Assembly (NCBI RefSeq): GCF_964204865.1
Contig: NC_135263.1
Span: 3,226,501 to 3,290,500 of the forward strand
Origin: Styela clava
Lineage: Eukaryota; Chordata; Ascidiacea; Stolidobranchia; Styelidae
Direction: 5' to 3'
DNA: 64,000 bases
This document shows positions 1 through 11,045 of this stretch, piece by piece (positions within the stretch are counted from its first letter, which is position 1; each line of letters opens with the position of its first letter). Below the pieces are notes generated by a model that was not told the origin of the DNA, did not search any database, and saw only the letters and a program-made list of their open reading frames with translations. The position numbers and the translations under genes are program-made.

Positions 1-677
1 AGCGAATTGGTAAGATATATCATCTATGTGCATTGAACCCCATGGAAAAAAAATATTTTCGATATGATTGATGGACTACCATTCACCATAAGGCGGTCAC
101 GTTTTAGCTAGAAACTTGCTCAAGGAATTTGTTGAGATTGCGATTAAATTTAGTTTTGGGACGACGTTATGGTTTACGCATTTGTTTTTGTAACACTGTA
201 AATAATGTTCATAAAATGTAACTTTTGACGTCACAATCACCCGCCAGTCTAGGTGGCAGAATTTTTTGGACCCTAGTCCATATCCTTGCCCAACCCTGGT
301 TTAAAACGGGGCCTGTAAGCAGATGTTACTCGCAAGCACTAAATATTGTTTTCTGCATTTGCTTTTGTAAGACTGTAAATATTGTTCATAAAATGTAACT
401 GCTTACGTCACACTTACATGGCCCGCCTGTCTAGGTGGGCAAATTTTTTGGCCCCTGGTTCAATCCCTTGCCCAACGCTGTTCTAAAGCTGGACCTGCAA
501 GCACTAATTATTGTCTTTTTCTGAAATGAATGTACCCAGGTGTTCACTGGAAATACAGACAGAAACACAAAAGTTGTAAACCGATTCCCAGAACCAGTTA
601 CAACAAGATATATCCGGATTTATCCTGTAACCTACAGTGGATATACAATGATACGATTTGACATTATTGACTGCTGA
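1..677 (+). CDS. 3' part of collagen-discoidin (F5/8C) gene, copy A
   Basis: This is the 3' end of a gene that starts left of the window. Bases 1-9 are the end of an exon (Ser-Glu-Leu) followed by a GTAAGA donor. The final exon is 540-677 (acceptor CAG at 537-539, stop TGA 675-677) and encodes the last 45 residues of a discoidin domain, including the RYIRIYP strand and the closing cysteine (FDIIDC-stop). It matches the last exon of the complete paralogue at 10908-11045 almost residue for residue; I see three replacements (Asn/Ser, Val/Leu, Ile/Val). The reading frame is intact, so nothing visible argues for a pseudogene, but the body of the gene cannot be seen. The intron (10-539) carries remnants of a hAT-like MITE. 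Confidence 0.85.
105..481. mobile_element. hAT-like MITE remnants in intron of copy A
   Basis: Two partial copies (about 105-298 and 352-481) of the family marked by 'GCCCGCCTGTCTAGGTGGGC' followed by 'CCTTGCCCA'. Related copies lie at 26742-27019, 45805-46102 and 48338-48578. The short host segment between them (about 299-350) resembles the one after the second copy, suggesting a local duplication. Confidence 0.55.
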
Positions 678-879
678 TAAACATAGGATATGGGACACTA
701 GCTCCAGCTGTATTAATATCGTAATCTGTGTTACATTGTATATGTTATACGTTATTTTAAGATATGATATAAAGACATTTCTTGTGACATTTGTTTAATT
801 CGAAGGGTGAGATAGAATTTACTTTTCCTGTATAGGAGATCAAACAGGGGGAATGGGGAAATGATAAAGAAACAAGAGA

Positions 880-1015
880 GCTATGCTCAAATATATGAAC
901 ACGTAGCGCCACCCAACGGCAATGATTTTGATGGAAGTAATAGCCTTCTGAAGAAAAATTTCATTTTTAACCACTGAAAATTTCAAAGCAATTGGTCCAG
1001 TATTCGAAGAGAAAA
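880..1015. repeat. Unclassified interspersed repeat
   Basis: The block around 'AATAGCCTTCTGAAG' and 'CAAAGCAATTGGTCCAGTA' recurs at about 14625-14860. It is absent from the matching position of duplication unit B, so it inserted after the duplication or was lost from B. Confidence 0.45.
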
Positions 1016-1121
1016 GCGATTTTTTTAAAAATGACGGAGACAAATAACAATAACAACAAAATTTCGAAACGATCGTTATGTACACTAAACGTGTCCAATA
1101 AGAGAGCAATGCTCAAATTTG

Positions 1122-1333
1122 GCTCGGCGGTATTGCGCATCGTGCTGAGCGTTAGGAATACGCTTGCCACCGCACCTCTGATTACCTGCGTGCGTTCTCG
1201 TCAGCGCCGTAGGGTGGTTCCCGTGACTTCTGGTCGATTACGGCTTCCTCCACCCTCAAGCCCATGCTTCCGAAAACCAGTAACTGGCCAACTAATGCCA
1301 TACCCGTCTAGGACTGGTAACTGGACCAGATGA
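1122..1333 (+). mobile_element. tRNA-derived SINE
   Basis: The head (about 1125-1195, GCGCATCGTGCTGAGCG and following) has an A-box-like tRNA start with a long variable region. The body ends in the family tail with 'ACTGGCCAACTAATGCCATA' and 'GACTGGTAACTGGACCAGATG'-type sequence. Members recur throughout the window in both orientations, several with a GGTTCGAATCC B box. A 113-residue ORF across it is a chance frame. Confidence 0.7.
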
Positions 1334-1726
1334 ATAAGCAGTCTTAGCAGCTTTCATATCTTGAGACGAGGCCACTGCATAGTTTTAGCCAAATGTTAAG
1401 AAAGTTAAATATAATGATTGAATTATAAAGTTCTAATCGTGCCGTGAATCAGGTTGCCTTCCATGTCACTCTTGATCATCTTGCTTGCAGGTCGAATGTC
1501 TCGGAGAATGGTGGTCTCCTAGCCGTCACAGGGTGATTTACACCAAACTTTTATTCATATTTTCTACCGCCAGAAATATGTCAGATCGGTAATAAGTAAT
1601 CGCTTTATATGAATCTAATACATAAATTTTGAAACGCCAAGTAAAACATCATTAGTCGTCATATGAGGTACGCAGTAACTTAGCTGCGATCGTCAAAAAA
1701 AAAAAGAGAATATGAACGGGTTCGCC

Positions 1727-2152
1727 GGGTTCTCCTGTAAATATTTTTGTGTTAGTGTTTGCATTGTCTGGTTTTTAATTGTATATTTCGCCAAATTTGC
1801 CTTCTCTATAATTTTTTCTTGTATTTTTATTCTGCTTTCTTCGCATTCTTATTGGTATTTATTCCGAGATAGTTACATATTCCTAGTTTTACCCCGTGTC
1901 ATAATCTCAACTATTTTTAATGCCGCAACTGTATTGCATTAGTTGTTAGGATTTATATATTTTATCCCTCATTCATGTTAATTTTTATTCTAACCTGAAA
2001 CAGCGCCGTAGGTGTCGCTGCTTGGAGACCTTCTTAGGTCCCTCGCGACTCCGGCCACACAAATAATATAATTAGTACGGTATAGGTATTCATTGCATCA
2101 GTTTTATTTGAACTTGTTGTTGTGATGACAAATAAACGATTGATTGATTGAA
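1727..2152 (+). mobile_element. LINE 3' end with (GATT)n tail
   Basis: It interrupts unit A exactly where unit B reads straight through ('GGGTTCGCC|AATCACTGG'), so both ends are fixed by comparison to within a few bases. The 3' part has the shared LINE tail motif 'GTGTCGCTGCTTGGAGACC' and ends in 'AATAAACGATTGATTGATT', typical of CR1/L2-type retroposons. The 'CGCC' on both sides may be a short target duplication. Confidence 0.7.
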
Positions 2153-2265
2153 CGCCAATCACTGGTTTTTTCAGTTTCGGGTGCCGTGGATTTCGAGATA
2201 AATTACCACTTCTTACTCCTAATGAAGCGTGATGAGTGGCGCACGCGAGCTGGCCTGTATGAAAT

Positions 2266-2856
2266 AATATATGCTTGCCAGATAAGAGAATTCATTGTGT
2301 TTCCACCAGTCTGTCTGCGCGTTACCGGTACCGTACCTGTTATTCTACCTCTGTGAATCCAGCGGAATTTCAGCGGAAATATATTCTGCAGTTTTCAACC
2401 GGTTCCCACGCGGCATTTAAAACTCTAATGATATTTCTTACGAAGAAACGGATCCTACTCAAAATTAAAAGTTCCGAAGAAAAAAACCCGGAGCAAAAGA
2501 TACGTTTATGCACATTCAGCTGGCACTGGTAATCATAAAATACATATATAAACCGTACATGACGGAGAATCAAAAAAAGTATAAGAATATGTCAGCACGA
2601 AAAACAAAAAATAATATCATGTATGGGAACGCTAACAATATCGGTAGTTTTTTGCAATGTTATATGCAAACTGTAAGGTTTGAGACCAAATTTCAAAATA
2701 ATCCGCAAAATGCAAGAGTGATTATGAAACTTATAAGAGTAATTCTGAATGGTATAGGTACTCACAAGTATGATATATGATATGGGGTAAAGAACAAAGC
2801 GAGATTTCAAGAAGTATCGGATATCGGAAAAAATATGAGCGATCAAAAATTAGAGT
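2266..2856. other. Gene-free AT-rich stretch
   Basis: No exon, repeat or RNA gene could be supported here. Short ORFs on both strands lack splice context and family signals. Confidence 0.5.
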
Positions 2857-3370
2857 GCGACATCGAATATTCGATGCCAATTCAAACATGTTATTCTATT
2901 TTCCGACAACTTTTGATAATGATTTCATTTACATGTATAACTAAAGTGTCCAACAACAAAGTATGATCACCAGCGGAATGAAAATTAAAAAAATATGGGC
3001 TTTCAAAATTTGACAAAAATCAGATTTTGCCATATTTGGTGCGATATCAATTGTTCGACGCCAAATTCGAATATGTTACTCTATTTTCTGACAACTTTTG
3101 ACAATGATTTTGTTTACAGGTATAACTAAAGTGTTCAATAACAAAGTATGATCACCAGTGGAATGAAAATTAGAAAAATATGGGCTTTCAAAAATTGATA
3201 AAAATCAGATTTTGTCATATTTGGTGCGATATCGAGGGTTCGACGCCAAATTCGAATATTTATTTCATTTTTCGCCATCTTTCAACAATGATTTTGTTTA
3301 CGGGTATAACACAAGTGTACAAAAACAAAGTATGATCACCAGCGGAATGAAAATTAATAAAATATGGTAT
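2857..3370. repeat. Tandem repeat, about 183 bp, three units
   Basis: Units begin near 2857, 3041 and 3224, each with 'GCGAYATC..TTCGAYGCC', then 'TTTTCGACAACTTTTGA'-like sequence, then 'AAAGTATGATCACCAG' and 'GGAATGAAAATTA'. The third unit is shortened. The ORF at 3212-3436 is a by-product of the repeat. Confidence 0.85.
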
Positions 3371-3390
3371 GTATTAATGTTGCTCAATCG

Positions 3391-3959
3391 TAATTTTATT
3401 TGGAAAATATCACAGCGTATTCATTGCTTGACTTGACAAAAGGTATTGAACACTTGTATTTTGTAACTCTGGAAATATATACAAGAGGCAAAAAACGTGC
3501 CGCGTCGTGCAACAGTGACGTACATGTTTGTTTTAACCGCTCAAACCGCGGTATTCCCCTGTGATATTTTTAAGGTTAACACGTCATTATAAATAAGATA
3601 TATATTACCGCTTATGATCAATTCCAACTTGTTTACGAAGACTGTCGTTACGCACAAGTAAATTTGGAGCTTCTGTATCGCTGTCAACAAACGGACTACC
3701 TTTGCAATACGTATGATATAGCGTCAGTGAAAGGTTGAACCATAGTTCGCGCACCCGATATAAGGCAAGGAATATGACTTAGGACAATGTTTTGAATTTC
3801 AATGTCACAAGAAACGATTAAATATATTCGCAGCTATCTTTTTATCGCTACAACTAATCGTATAATCAGTCCAGCAATCAGCAGTTTATTTTTTCACCAA
3901 TGCTGAAAATACGCCACTTAAATATACGAGTAGAATAAAATAAGAGTAGCATTTACAGG
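3391..3959. other. Gene-free stretch
   Basis: Upstream of the discoidin promoter. I see no exon or classified repeat. Confidence 0.4.
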
Positions 3960-4015
3960 GTGGATGGAGACGCCAAAAAACAGTAATCGTTATCGAGCAG
4001 CGACACCCTAAAATG
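3960..4015 (-). mobile_element. LINE tail fragment
   Basis: Reverse complement reads the shared tail 'GGGTGTCGCTGCTCGATAAC', the same motif as at 7990, 10000, 19125 and 49700. Confidence 0.5.
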
Positions 4016-4116
4016 GGTCTAGCACAGCATGAAAAAAATGAAATAAAAATAAAAAGCTCAAATTAAATATAGAAACAAAATATTCACTCTAGATAGGGTC
4101 TAATACTTAAATATTC

Positions 4117-4203
4117 TTATTGGCTCAACCCCGCGTGACTTGTTCTTTCTTTTATTTAAGACTAAACTAAAATTTTGTGCAGTAGACCATAACTAGCCAG
4201 AAA
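4117..4203 (+). promoter_or_regulatory. Possible core promoter of collagen-discoidin gene
   Basis: Upstream of the ATG at 4204 there is an inverted CCAAT-like ATTGGCT (about 4119-4125) and a TATA-like TTTATTTAAG (about 4151-4160), roughly 45 bases before the start codon. The spacing is plausible for a short 5' UTR. No transcription start can be proven from sequence. Confidence 0.3.
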
Positions 4204-7200
4204 ATGAAATCATTAGTAATATTTATGATTTGCATTACCATGGCAACCTGTGACGTCGAAGATTTGGACGAAAAGTGTATGAACTGGGCGATTAGAAGGA
4301 TTGTTGGTAAGTTCTTTACAAGTACATAATATATTTAGGGTTACCATATTTTTTTGACTTCACAGCGGGACGCCTCCAAAAAAACGACCCCTTAGCTGTG
4401 ATCCTGTAGCTTTACAGTTTCCGATTTTACTACATAGGCCTACATTTAAAGCCATCCCGACTGTCTTCATTGACCATATTGTCATCGGGATTCATGCGCA
4501 TATACTCTGTTCAAATATCGGGTTCAGTTAGAAAAATAGAAAGGAATCCAACGATACAAATGATCCGAATTTAGATTTATTTATGTACAGCATAAGGAAT
4601 AAAGAATTATGAAATAGTCCACCGTTTTCAAGCATTGGAAATTTACTTATTCGTTAAGCAGGTTTTTCTGTAGATAACCCCTTCGAAAACACGTTGCTCA
4701 ATGTTACATTCATGTGAACGTCCGAACAGGACCAATTAGAACTGATTACCTATCGATTTTAATCGGTAAGTATGTTGATAGGTATTTGTCTGTTTGCTTG
4801 TCTGTTAGATGCACGCGATATCTCACGAAAGCGAGATTGAATCTGCTTCGAATTTTGCATGTGCATTCATCATATGTCGGACCAGAAGCCTATTGATTTT
4901 GGATGAATTATGTCGTATACTTAGTTATTAATTAATTAGTAATGGGACACAAGGTGTCACTATGGAGTAAGAGCGCTGTTTTAGGGGATCCCCTAACTTT
5001 CGATCGATAAGTCTTCGGTCTCTGACCGATATTCTCATTTTACATTTGATACGTTCGCTAACAATGTTAGCGGGAAACAACGAAACAAACAAACAATGCA
5101 TCCACCTTCCGTAAGTAGGCAAGCGTTGCGCTACACAGCGTATTATGCGCGTATTATGCTGGATGGCTGAACGCAAAAGCGGGGCTTTTGGCTGACTTGT
5201 TGGGACAAGACGCTAAAAAGCGGGACGTATGGTAATCCTAAATATATTGCATATATATATATATATATATCAATATTGAATCAATATATATTCAGTAAAA
5301 TTGCCCATCAAACAGTATTTCAAAATGTACTGCATAGACTACAGAGTCCAGACTGACAAAAAATTCGACTCTAACACTCGACACAAAAATTTTGACTACG
5401 ATAACGTTGGCGGTGTTCAGCATTTTTATAGTTCCGATTGTGAATTTCGACTCTTAGACTCGAAAAAAAATTCACAAACAGTACTAGCCTACTATAGAAA
5501 GGGAAGTCGCGCGTTTCAACAGAACATTAACCCACATTTGCAACGTACTTTGTAAACGCTCAAAGCACCATAATTTGATTGGCAAAATTTTCTGCAATTT
5601 GGACTTAAGAACTATAACGAGTTTTCGTTCCTATATTCCTTGTGAACAAGCTGTAATTTACAGGAACAGAGAAGGTAGAGGCGGTATCTGATGTGGGAAA
5701 TGCCAACTCAACGGAAGATATTCCTGTAAGCAACTCGGATGGCAGTGGCGGAAGACCAGGAAAACGGGGAGCACGAGGCCCGCCAGGTCCTCCTGGCCCA
5801 GCTGGACCACAAGGAGTTTGTGATTGTATTCCGCAAGAAGTCACAGACCTACAAAAAGAAAATGAAGTTTTAAAAGGTTTGTTGCTGGTCAAGGGCACAG
5901 CCAGGCTATTTGTTACTTCCTTTTTTTTATCTATCGGGGCAATTTGTTTTTTCCAATACGTGCTGAAGTGTTAAAAGATGTGTTGTCGGCAAAGGGCTTG
6001 GTCAGGGTATTTTGATTTTTCCAAAACGAGTTTACTCGCCCAAGTTCAGCACAAGTTTACCCGTACGTATACTACGAGCAAAGCCAGGCACAAGGATCCT
6101 ATAACTTAGTGAATAATAAAAACGTAGAACGAGTTCTCTTTTGTCATAACATCCTGAGAACGGGTTCGCGATACCCTATGACTATAATACAACAGAATCG
6201 GTGACGTAGTCAAAATAGAGATAAACGAACGGAGAGTAGATTCGAAGTAAATCTGACAAATTTTGTGAGATGAAATATTCAAACATAAATTATTTTTTTT
6301 TGGACCGCAACAGAATATGTCCAAGCCTTGATCAATGAATATATTTTTCGATTTCAGATCAGATTAGCAGAATTCGCAGAACATCACCAGGTAAGTCTGA
6401 CTATTACAGAATAATTTATTTCATTCATACCGGGCGAGAGGAAAGTAGATAATGCGACTTTGTCAAGAGGAGGATTTGGTCCTTTATCGAATTTGCGGTA
6501 CTTCGGTAGTATGTGAACCACGATGGCGGACACCGGAACGTAGTATGTGTACCGGTTTAGGGTTAGGCCCTAATTTCAGGTACAAATACTACGGAAGTCA
6601 CTTGGCTAGTCCCCGAACTCGTAATAGAACAAGAATAAGGAAAATTGGAATAAAATTATGGTCTAAACCAGGGGTGCACAACCTTTTTGCTATTGGCGGC
6701 CACATTGCATTTATTATTATACAATACGGCCGCCAGAAGGTTAATAGCGCGCCGAAGGCGCGCGAAATTTTTTGGCTTTATGACGTCATAACCGCGTATT
6801 TGACCCGTGCGAGGTGCACTCTGCCCAATTATGAAGTAAGTAGGACTACTTGGAAGTATAATATTCGCATTTTAATAGGATTTTTTTTTCGGTGGACCTA
6901 TTCTAGAGCAGATATATTCAGCAAGTTGCATAATGGTTGCACAATTTCGAAAAAAATCGAAAGTCGGGGAGGGGCGGTCGCCCCCATTTTCTTGTCCCCA
7001 AAAGTATAATAAAATGTCAAATATTTTTATGAATTTATTCTATAAAAGTTTGCAAAGAATCGTAGCAATTTAATGACTCCTTTGGTCTTGCATGTGGGCA
7101 GATAAACTTGCAAAGTGAGGTAACTGGCAGCAAATACACCATCTAGATTGTGACGCATCGTGTCGTCTGACTTTTTTGCAGTGCTTCTGTTTTGCTTCAA

Positions 7201-10200
7201 TATACGCCAGCATAGCCGCCAAATCCTATATTTTGAACTTTTTTTTCATAGGATTTTGTATGTGGACGGCCGCATTTTTTTTTCGAGACGGCCGCAGGTT
7301 GTGCACCGTTGGTCTAAACCTAACCTGGTACACATACTACGGGAGGATCGAATTTACTAGTATTGTCAATTGCTTCATATAAGCCTTTACATTAGTTTTC
7401 GTTTATAATCTCGACCCGAAGTTTTGAAATATGAAGTTCGTATTCGACTGCGGTTATTAAACACGAAAGGTACATATGAATCGTTTCGAAATTTTCTGTG
7501 GTTGAAGATTGTGTTTTGTCTTGAAAAAGCTATCACTTTTATTTATCCCCAAATTTCCTATGAATCATAAGAAATCTGATATTTCATCCAAAATTTCGCT
7601 GTATTATTATGCATTCATGGGAACACGGTTTTTAATCCGCCAAGCGTGACGGCTGTCTTTCGCCCTCCATTTCTCGTGCTACGCGAAAGTCGGAGGTTAT
7701 TTGATACCGGCAACGCACATTAACATACGCACGGCAAGCTACTTCATTCGGGTCTATATTTGAGCATCGCTCTATTGTTCAAAAGGTACGTTTTGTTAGT
7801 ACCAGTGAGACTTTGCCTAAAGATGCAATCGCCATAGTTACCTGGAATCTTAGTGCACGGAGTCGTTTTTTTGTAGTTGTTAAAGCACGAATCCTAGGCA
7901 CACTAGGTTGCTTTGAAGTATTTATTGTTTTTTTCTCAAATAACATATATATATATAGTTAGAATCTTATTATTATTTTATGTTAGACTTTAAGGGTGTC
8001 GCTGCTCGATAACCTTTATTAGTTTTTCGCGATTCTCCTCGCCCTGAAACGTATTTTTCATATTTATCATAATTTTTTGTATATACATATCCGGTGTGTT
8101 TTCAGTATGGTGAAAAAATGAATTACTGCCCATCTCCGATGACGGCATTTATGTATAACACAGTCTCCTATTTTTAGAAACCTATTGCTTGCTTGGACTG
8201 AAGATCGGTGATATTCCCGACAGTGCGATAACTGTATCGTCCAGGCCAGACCACATAAAATACAGCCGACTGGGTTATCCAAATAATGCTTGGCACCCAA
8301 TGGGAAGTAAGTCTTGTTTGTAGTAGGTCAGTGATGAATACGGTATAAATGTACAGGGTTATAACCCCGGAAATAAAGCACGGAAGAAAATGTGTGCATT
8401 TAGAAATTGACCATCGGACACCATATTAACGAGTTGTATTTTTAATGGAGAAAATTAAATTGAAGTACTCGTATTATATGAGATTATCTTTGTCCTTGGA
8501 GAAATTTTAGCGAATGAAATTTGCGAGAATATAATTGTGGTGTCGGGAACTCGGAGCTCATACGATGTTTGTAGAGAATCAAAGTGTATTACACAAAACA
8601 CAAAGCAATTGACTTGAGCATTAACAGAAATAGAACGAGACAGAAGCCAAGGCCACTCATGCATGTAATATATGCCGTGGTGTATTTCGCATCCCAGTAT
8701 ACCTTAATTAACAAATTGGGATGGTTATTAGAACCATATCTATTCCTAACACACAGTTTACTGAGTTTACAATTTTGCAGATAACGCGGGTCACGACTGG
8801 ATTATGGTGGATCTTGGTGAACTTAGGTTTGTTACCGGAGTTGTAACTCAAGGAAGACCTACCTATGATCAGTGGACAACTTCATTTAAAGTTGAATACA
8901 GTGATGACGGGAAGAAATTTACGGATGTAAAGAAAGCCGATCAAAGCGAATTGGTAAGATATATTATCTATGTGCTTTGAACCCCATGGGAGAGAAATAT
9001 TATCGATATGATTAATGAACTCCCCACCGCCATATGGCGGTCACGTAACCACTGGTTGGTGTCCCGTGCAATCGGTGACGTTGGCGCTATTTTTCGCAAA
9101 TATGTCACTGTCCACAATCAATGTTGATTCAACATGCACCTGAAATATACAACATGTTCAATATCTCCATATTCTTCATGGCATGGTAATCCGTGATCCA
9201 GTCCGTCTTCCAGAAGCATACAGACAGGATCGCATTAGCTACAGTGGGTACAATACTAACAAAATGAGGATTTGTAATAGGAAATTAATTTGCGATTACA
9301 TTTAAGTACAAAATCACAATCAACGTAGGTGTTTTGCGTACGCAGCAGACCTATGCAATATCACAACTATAATGAGTAATATTAAGAACTTGCATCTAGG
9401 ATTACTAACTAAACAAACGAAACTAAAATTCCGTTTTGTTCCATCATATATTACAACAACGGGCAAACCGCGGCTCGCCGGAGTTTTTATGCGGCTCTTA
9501 TTGCTAGCAATAATTATTATCCTAATTTAACTAAGAAATTCTGAAGCGTTACAGTTTTTTCAATTTATTAAGCGGTTGAAAAAGTTTTCATCAATGATTG
9601 AGACAAATTACGTTTTAGTATGAAAATAATGTTTTAGCGTGGAATTTAAAATTATATCAGTCAAACGACAAATCTTACAACACAATGATCAAATGTTTGT
9701 TACTGCGTTGGCGGTTTGTTGTAGCTTCATTGCAGTTAGTCTTAGTAACAGTGCGATATGTCCCGCACTGCATTAACACCAAGACTTAAAAACTTTCAGA
9801 TAGAATGGAAACACACAAGTCAACTACTTCTGATATTGCCCCGCAATATATACTTTGCAATGTTGTTATTATACGTTTGTGTAAAATTCTTCCACGGTAT
9901 TCTAATTTCAAAAATTATGCGGCTCTCACATATTTGTGCCTTACTGTATGCGGCTCTTATACAAATTTTTTGCCCACCCTGATGTATATTAGAACCATGT
10001 GTGTTGCTGCTAGATAACCAGTTTTGGTTCTCGTGGCTTTACTTCCCCAATAAAACTCTGGGGTTCTCTATATCTCGAAATTTGTTTATGGTTGATTTCT
10101 CACTGGTTGGCAATAAACTTGACCTTAAATATGTAGCGTCCATCTTAATATAACTGAATACTTCAATGCCACGGAAAGAATACATAAAAAATAACAGATA

Positions 10201-11045
10201 CCAGGCAGTAAAATACAAGAAAGCAATATACACTATAAAAACACTGACGGCCCCCGAAATCGAAAACACTTTCAATTGAAGCCACATGACCCCTATAATC
10301 CGGAACACAAAACTATCTACCACAATTTGCCAAATAGGCTGAAAATAACGTATGACAGGTATTTAAAACAAGATAAACAATTCTATATGTGCACAACATT
10401 TGGACAGTACTGATGATAGCTAATTCCACGATAAAACTGAAAATTACAACACTAAATGAATTGCAATGGCATCGCACTCAAACCACAACATGATCACAAC
10501 ATCAGCCCACTGTCCTGCACAAAACATCCAACAATCACACAACCACAGAAAATCATCCCCGATAACCCACCGAAGACCAGAGGCACTCCCACAGACACTG
10601 AAAACCAAACATCCAACCGAAAACAACCTTACTCAGACAACTGCACCCTGCCAACCCACAGCACACGCTAACAGGCACACCCTAAAGAACATATCGACAG
10701 TGTTACATCGCCCCCAATACGAAATATGAAAACAATATCACATGACATCATTTAACAGATAAAACAAGGGTCGTCACAAATAATTACTGCCGATATGTGG
10801 AAGTACAAGTCGTAGATGTCAGGTTGCCATGGTCTAAAGCCGGCCCTGTAAGCAGAAGTTACTGGCAATCACTAATTATTATCTTTTTCTAAAATAAATG
10901 TGTTAAGGTGTTCACTGGAAATACAGACAGAAACACAAAAGTTGTAAGCCGATTCCCAGAACCAGTTACAACAAGATATATCCGGATTTATCCTCTAACC
11001 TACAGCGGATATACAATGATACGATTTGACGTCATTGACTGCTGA
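4204..11045 (+). CDS. Secreted collagen-stalk / discoidin (F5/8C) protein, copy B
   Basis: Six exons: 4204-4306, 5664-5876, 6358-6390, 8178-8306, 8781-8953, 10908-11045. They join in frame to 262 residues. Residues 1-16 are a hydrophobic signal peptide (MKSLVIFMICITMATC). Cys25 could crosslink chains. Gly64-Gly85 is an uninterrupted Gly-X-Y run rich in Pro, followed by Cys87-Asp-Cys89 and a short heptad-like segment (IPQEVTDLQKENEVLK, 90-105) that could trimerise. Residues 120-262 form an F5/8 type C domain opening with Cys120 and closing with Cys262; visible hallmarks are LGLKIGDIPDSAI, WIMVDLG, FKVEYSDDGK and RYIRIYP. Known family members bind glycans or phospholipids outside the cell. The stalk-neck-head plan resembles collectins and ficolins, which is an inference from architecture. 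The ligand is unknown. A tandem paralogue lies immediately upstream. Introns hold several transposon insertions. Confidence 0.9.
4752..5043 (+). repeat. Interspersed repeat family R1 copy
   Basis: About 290 bp beginning 'ATCGGTAAGTATGTTGATAG' and containing 'TTAGATGCACGCGATATCTC', 'TTTTGGATGAATTATGTCG' and 'ATCGATAAGTCTTCGGTC'. Five copies occur in the window (also 21807-22048, 46330-46590 reversed, 59663-59955, 63272-63545). No terminal repeats or coding capacity seen. It lies in intron 1 of the discoidin gene. Confidence 0.75.
6497..7345. mobile_element. Palindromic MITE (family M1) split by a hAT insertion
   Basis: The outer ends carry 'GTAGTATGTGAACCA' and its inverted partner 'ACACATACTACGGG'. 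The middle is interrupted at 6669-7311 by another element flanked by an exact GTCTAAAC duplication. Removing the insert restores the usual M1 reading 'ATTATGGTCTAAACCTAAC'. Lies in intron 3 of the discoidin gene. Confidence 0.75.
6669..7311. mobile_element. hAT-type element with 8-bp TSD
   Basis: Starts 'CAGGGGTGCACAACC', ends with the inverted 'GGTTGTGCACCGTTG', and is flanked by GTCTAAAC (6661-6668 and 7312-7319). About 640 bp with internal 'CGGCCGC' motifs near both ends. No transposase. Nested in the M1 element. Confidence 0.85.
7985..8060 (+). mobile_element. LINE tail fragment
   Basis: 'GGGTGTCGCTGCTCGATAAC' plus 'TTCGCGATTCTCCTCGCCC', matching the LINE tail family; about 120 bases upstream of exon 4 of the discoidin gene. 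Confidence 0.5.
9460..9985. mobile_element. hAT-like non-autonomous element
   Basis: Starts near 'ACGGGCAAACCGCGGCTCG' and ends 'TTTTTGCCCACCCTG', the inverted form. Repeated 'ATGCGGCTCT' occurs inside. It is missing from the corresponding intron of copy A, so it inserted after the duplication or was lost there. Confidence 0.5.
10000..10130 (+). mobile_element. LINE 3' tail
   Basis: 'GTTGCTGCTAGATAACCAG', 'TTCTCGTGGCTTTACTTCCC' and terminal 'AATAAACTTGACC' match the LINE tail seen at 49141-49290. Confidence 0.6.
10440..10740. other. C/A-rich, G-poor segment
   Basis: About 300 bases where the plus strand is nearly free of G and rich in C and A ('ACAACATCAGCCCACTG'), unlike all surrounding DNA. 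It opens long ORFs on both strands as a by-product of composition. No family recognised. It lies in the last intron of the discoidin gene and has no counterpart in copy A. Confidence 0.55.

Larger units (their letters stand above)
1..2265. repeat. Segmental duplication, unit A
   Basis: This stretch aligns in order with 8945-11692: intron start (1-108 with 8945-9046), intron end plus last exon (about 485-677 with 10835-11045), 3' flank (about 678-780 with 11046-11150), 1345-1720 with 11265-11580, and 2153-2265 with 11585-11692. Breaks in the alignment are explained by insertions specific to copy A: MITE remnants at 110-480, the 880-1333 repeat and SINE block, and a LINE tail at 1727-2152. Homology fades after about 2265. 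Confidence 0.8.

Noticed and set aside
992..1333. 113-residue ORF
   Set aside because: It runs through an interspersed repeat and a tRNA-derived SINE; no splice context or family signal.
6452..7009. 185-residue ORF, the longest in the window
   Set aside because: It crosses the junction of an M1 MITE and a nested hAT element; the reading frame is chance.
10039..10323. Hydrophobic minus-strand ORF resembling a membrane protein
   Set aside because: Its 3' part overlaps a LINE tail on the other strand and the rest lies in compositionally skewed DNA; I could not match it to any family, including mitochondrial proteins.
10456..10729. Overlapping plus-strand ORFs rich in Thr, Pro and Gln
   Set aside because: By-product of the C/A-rich composition.
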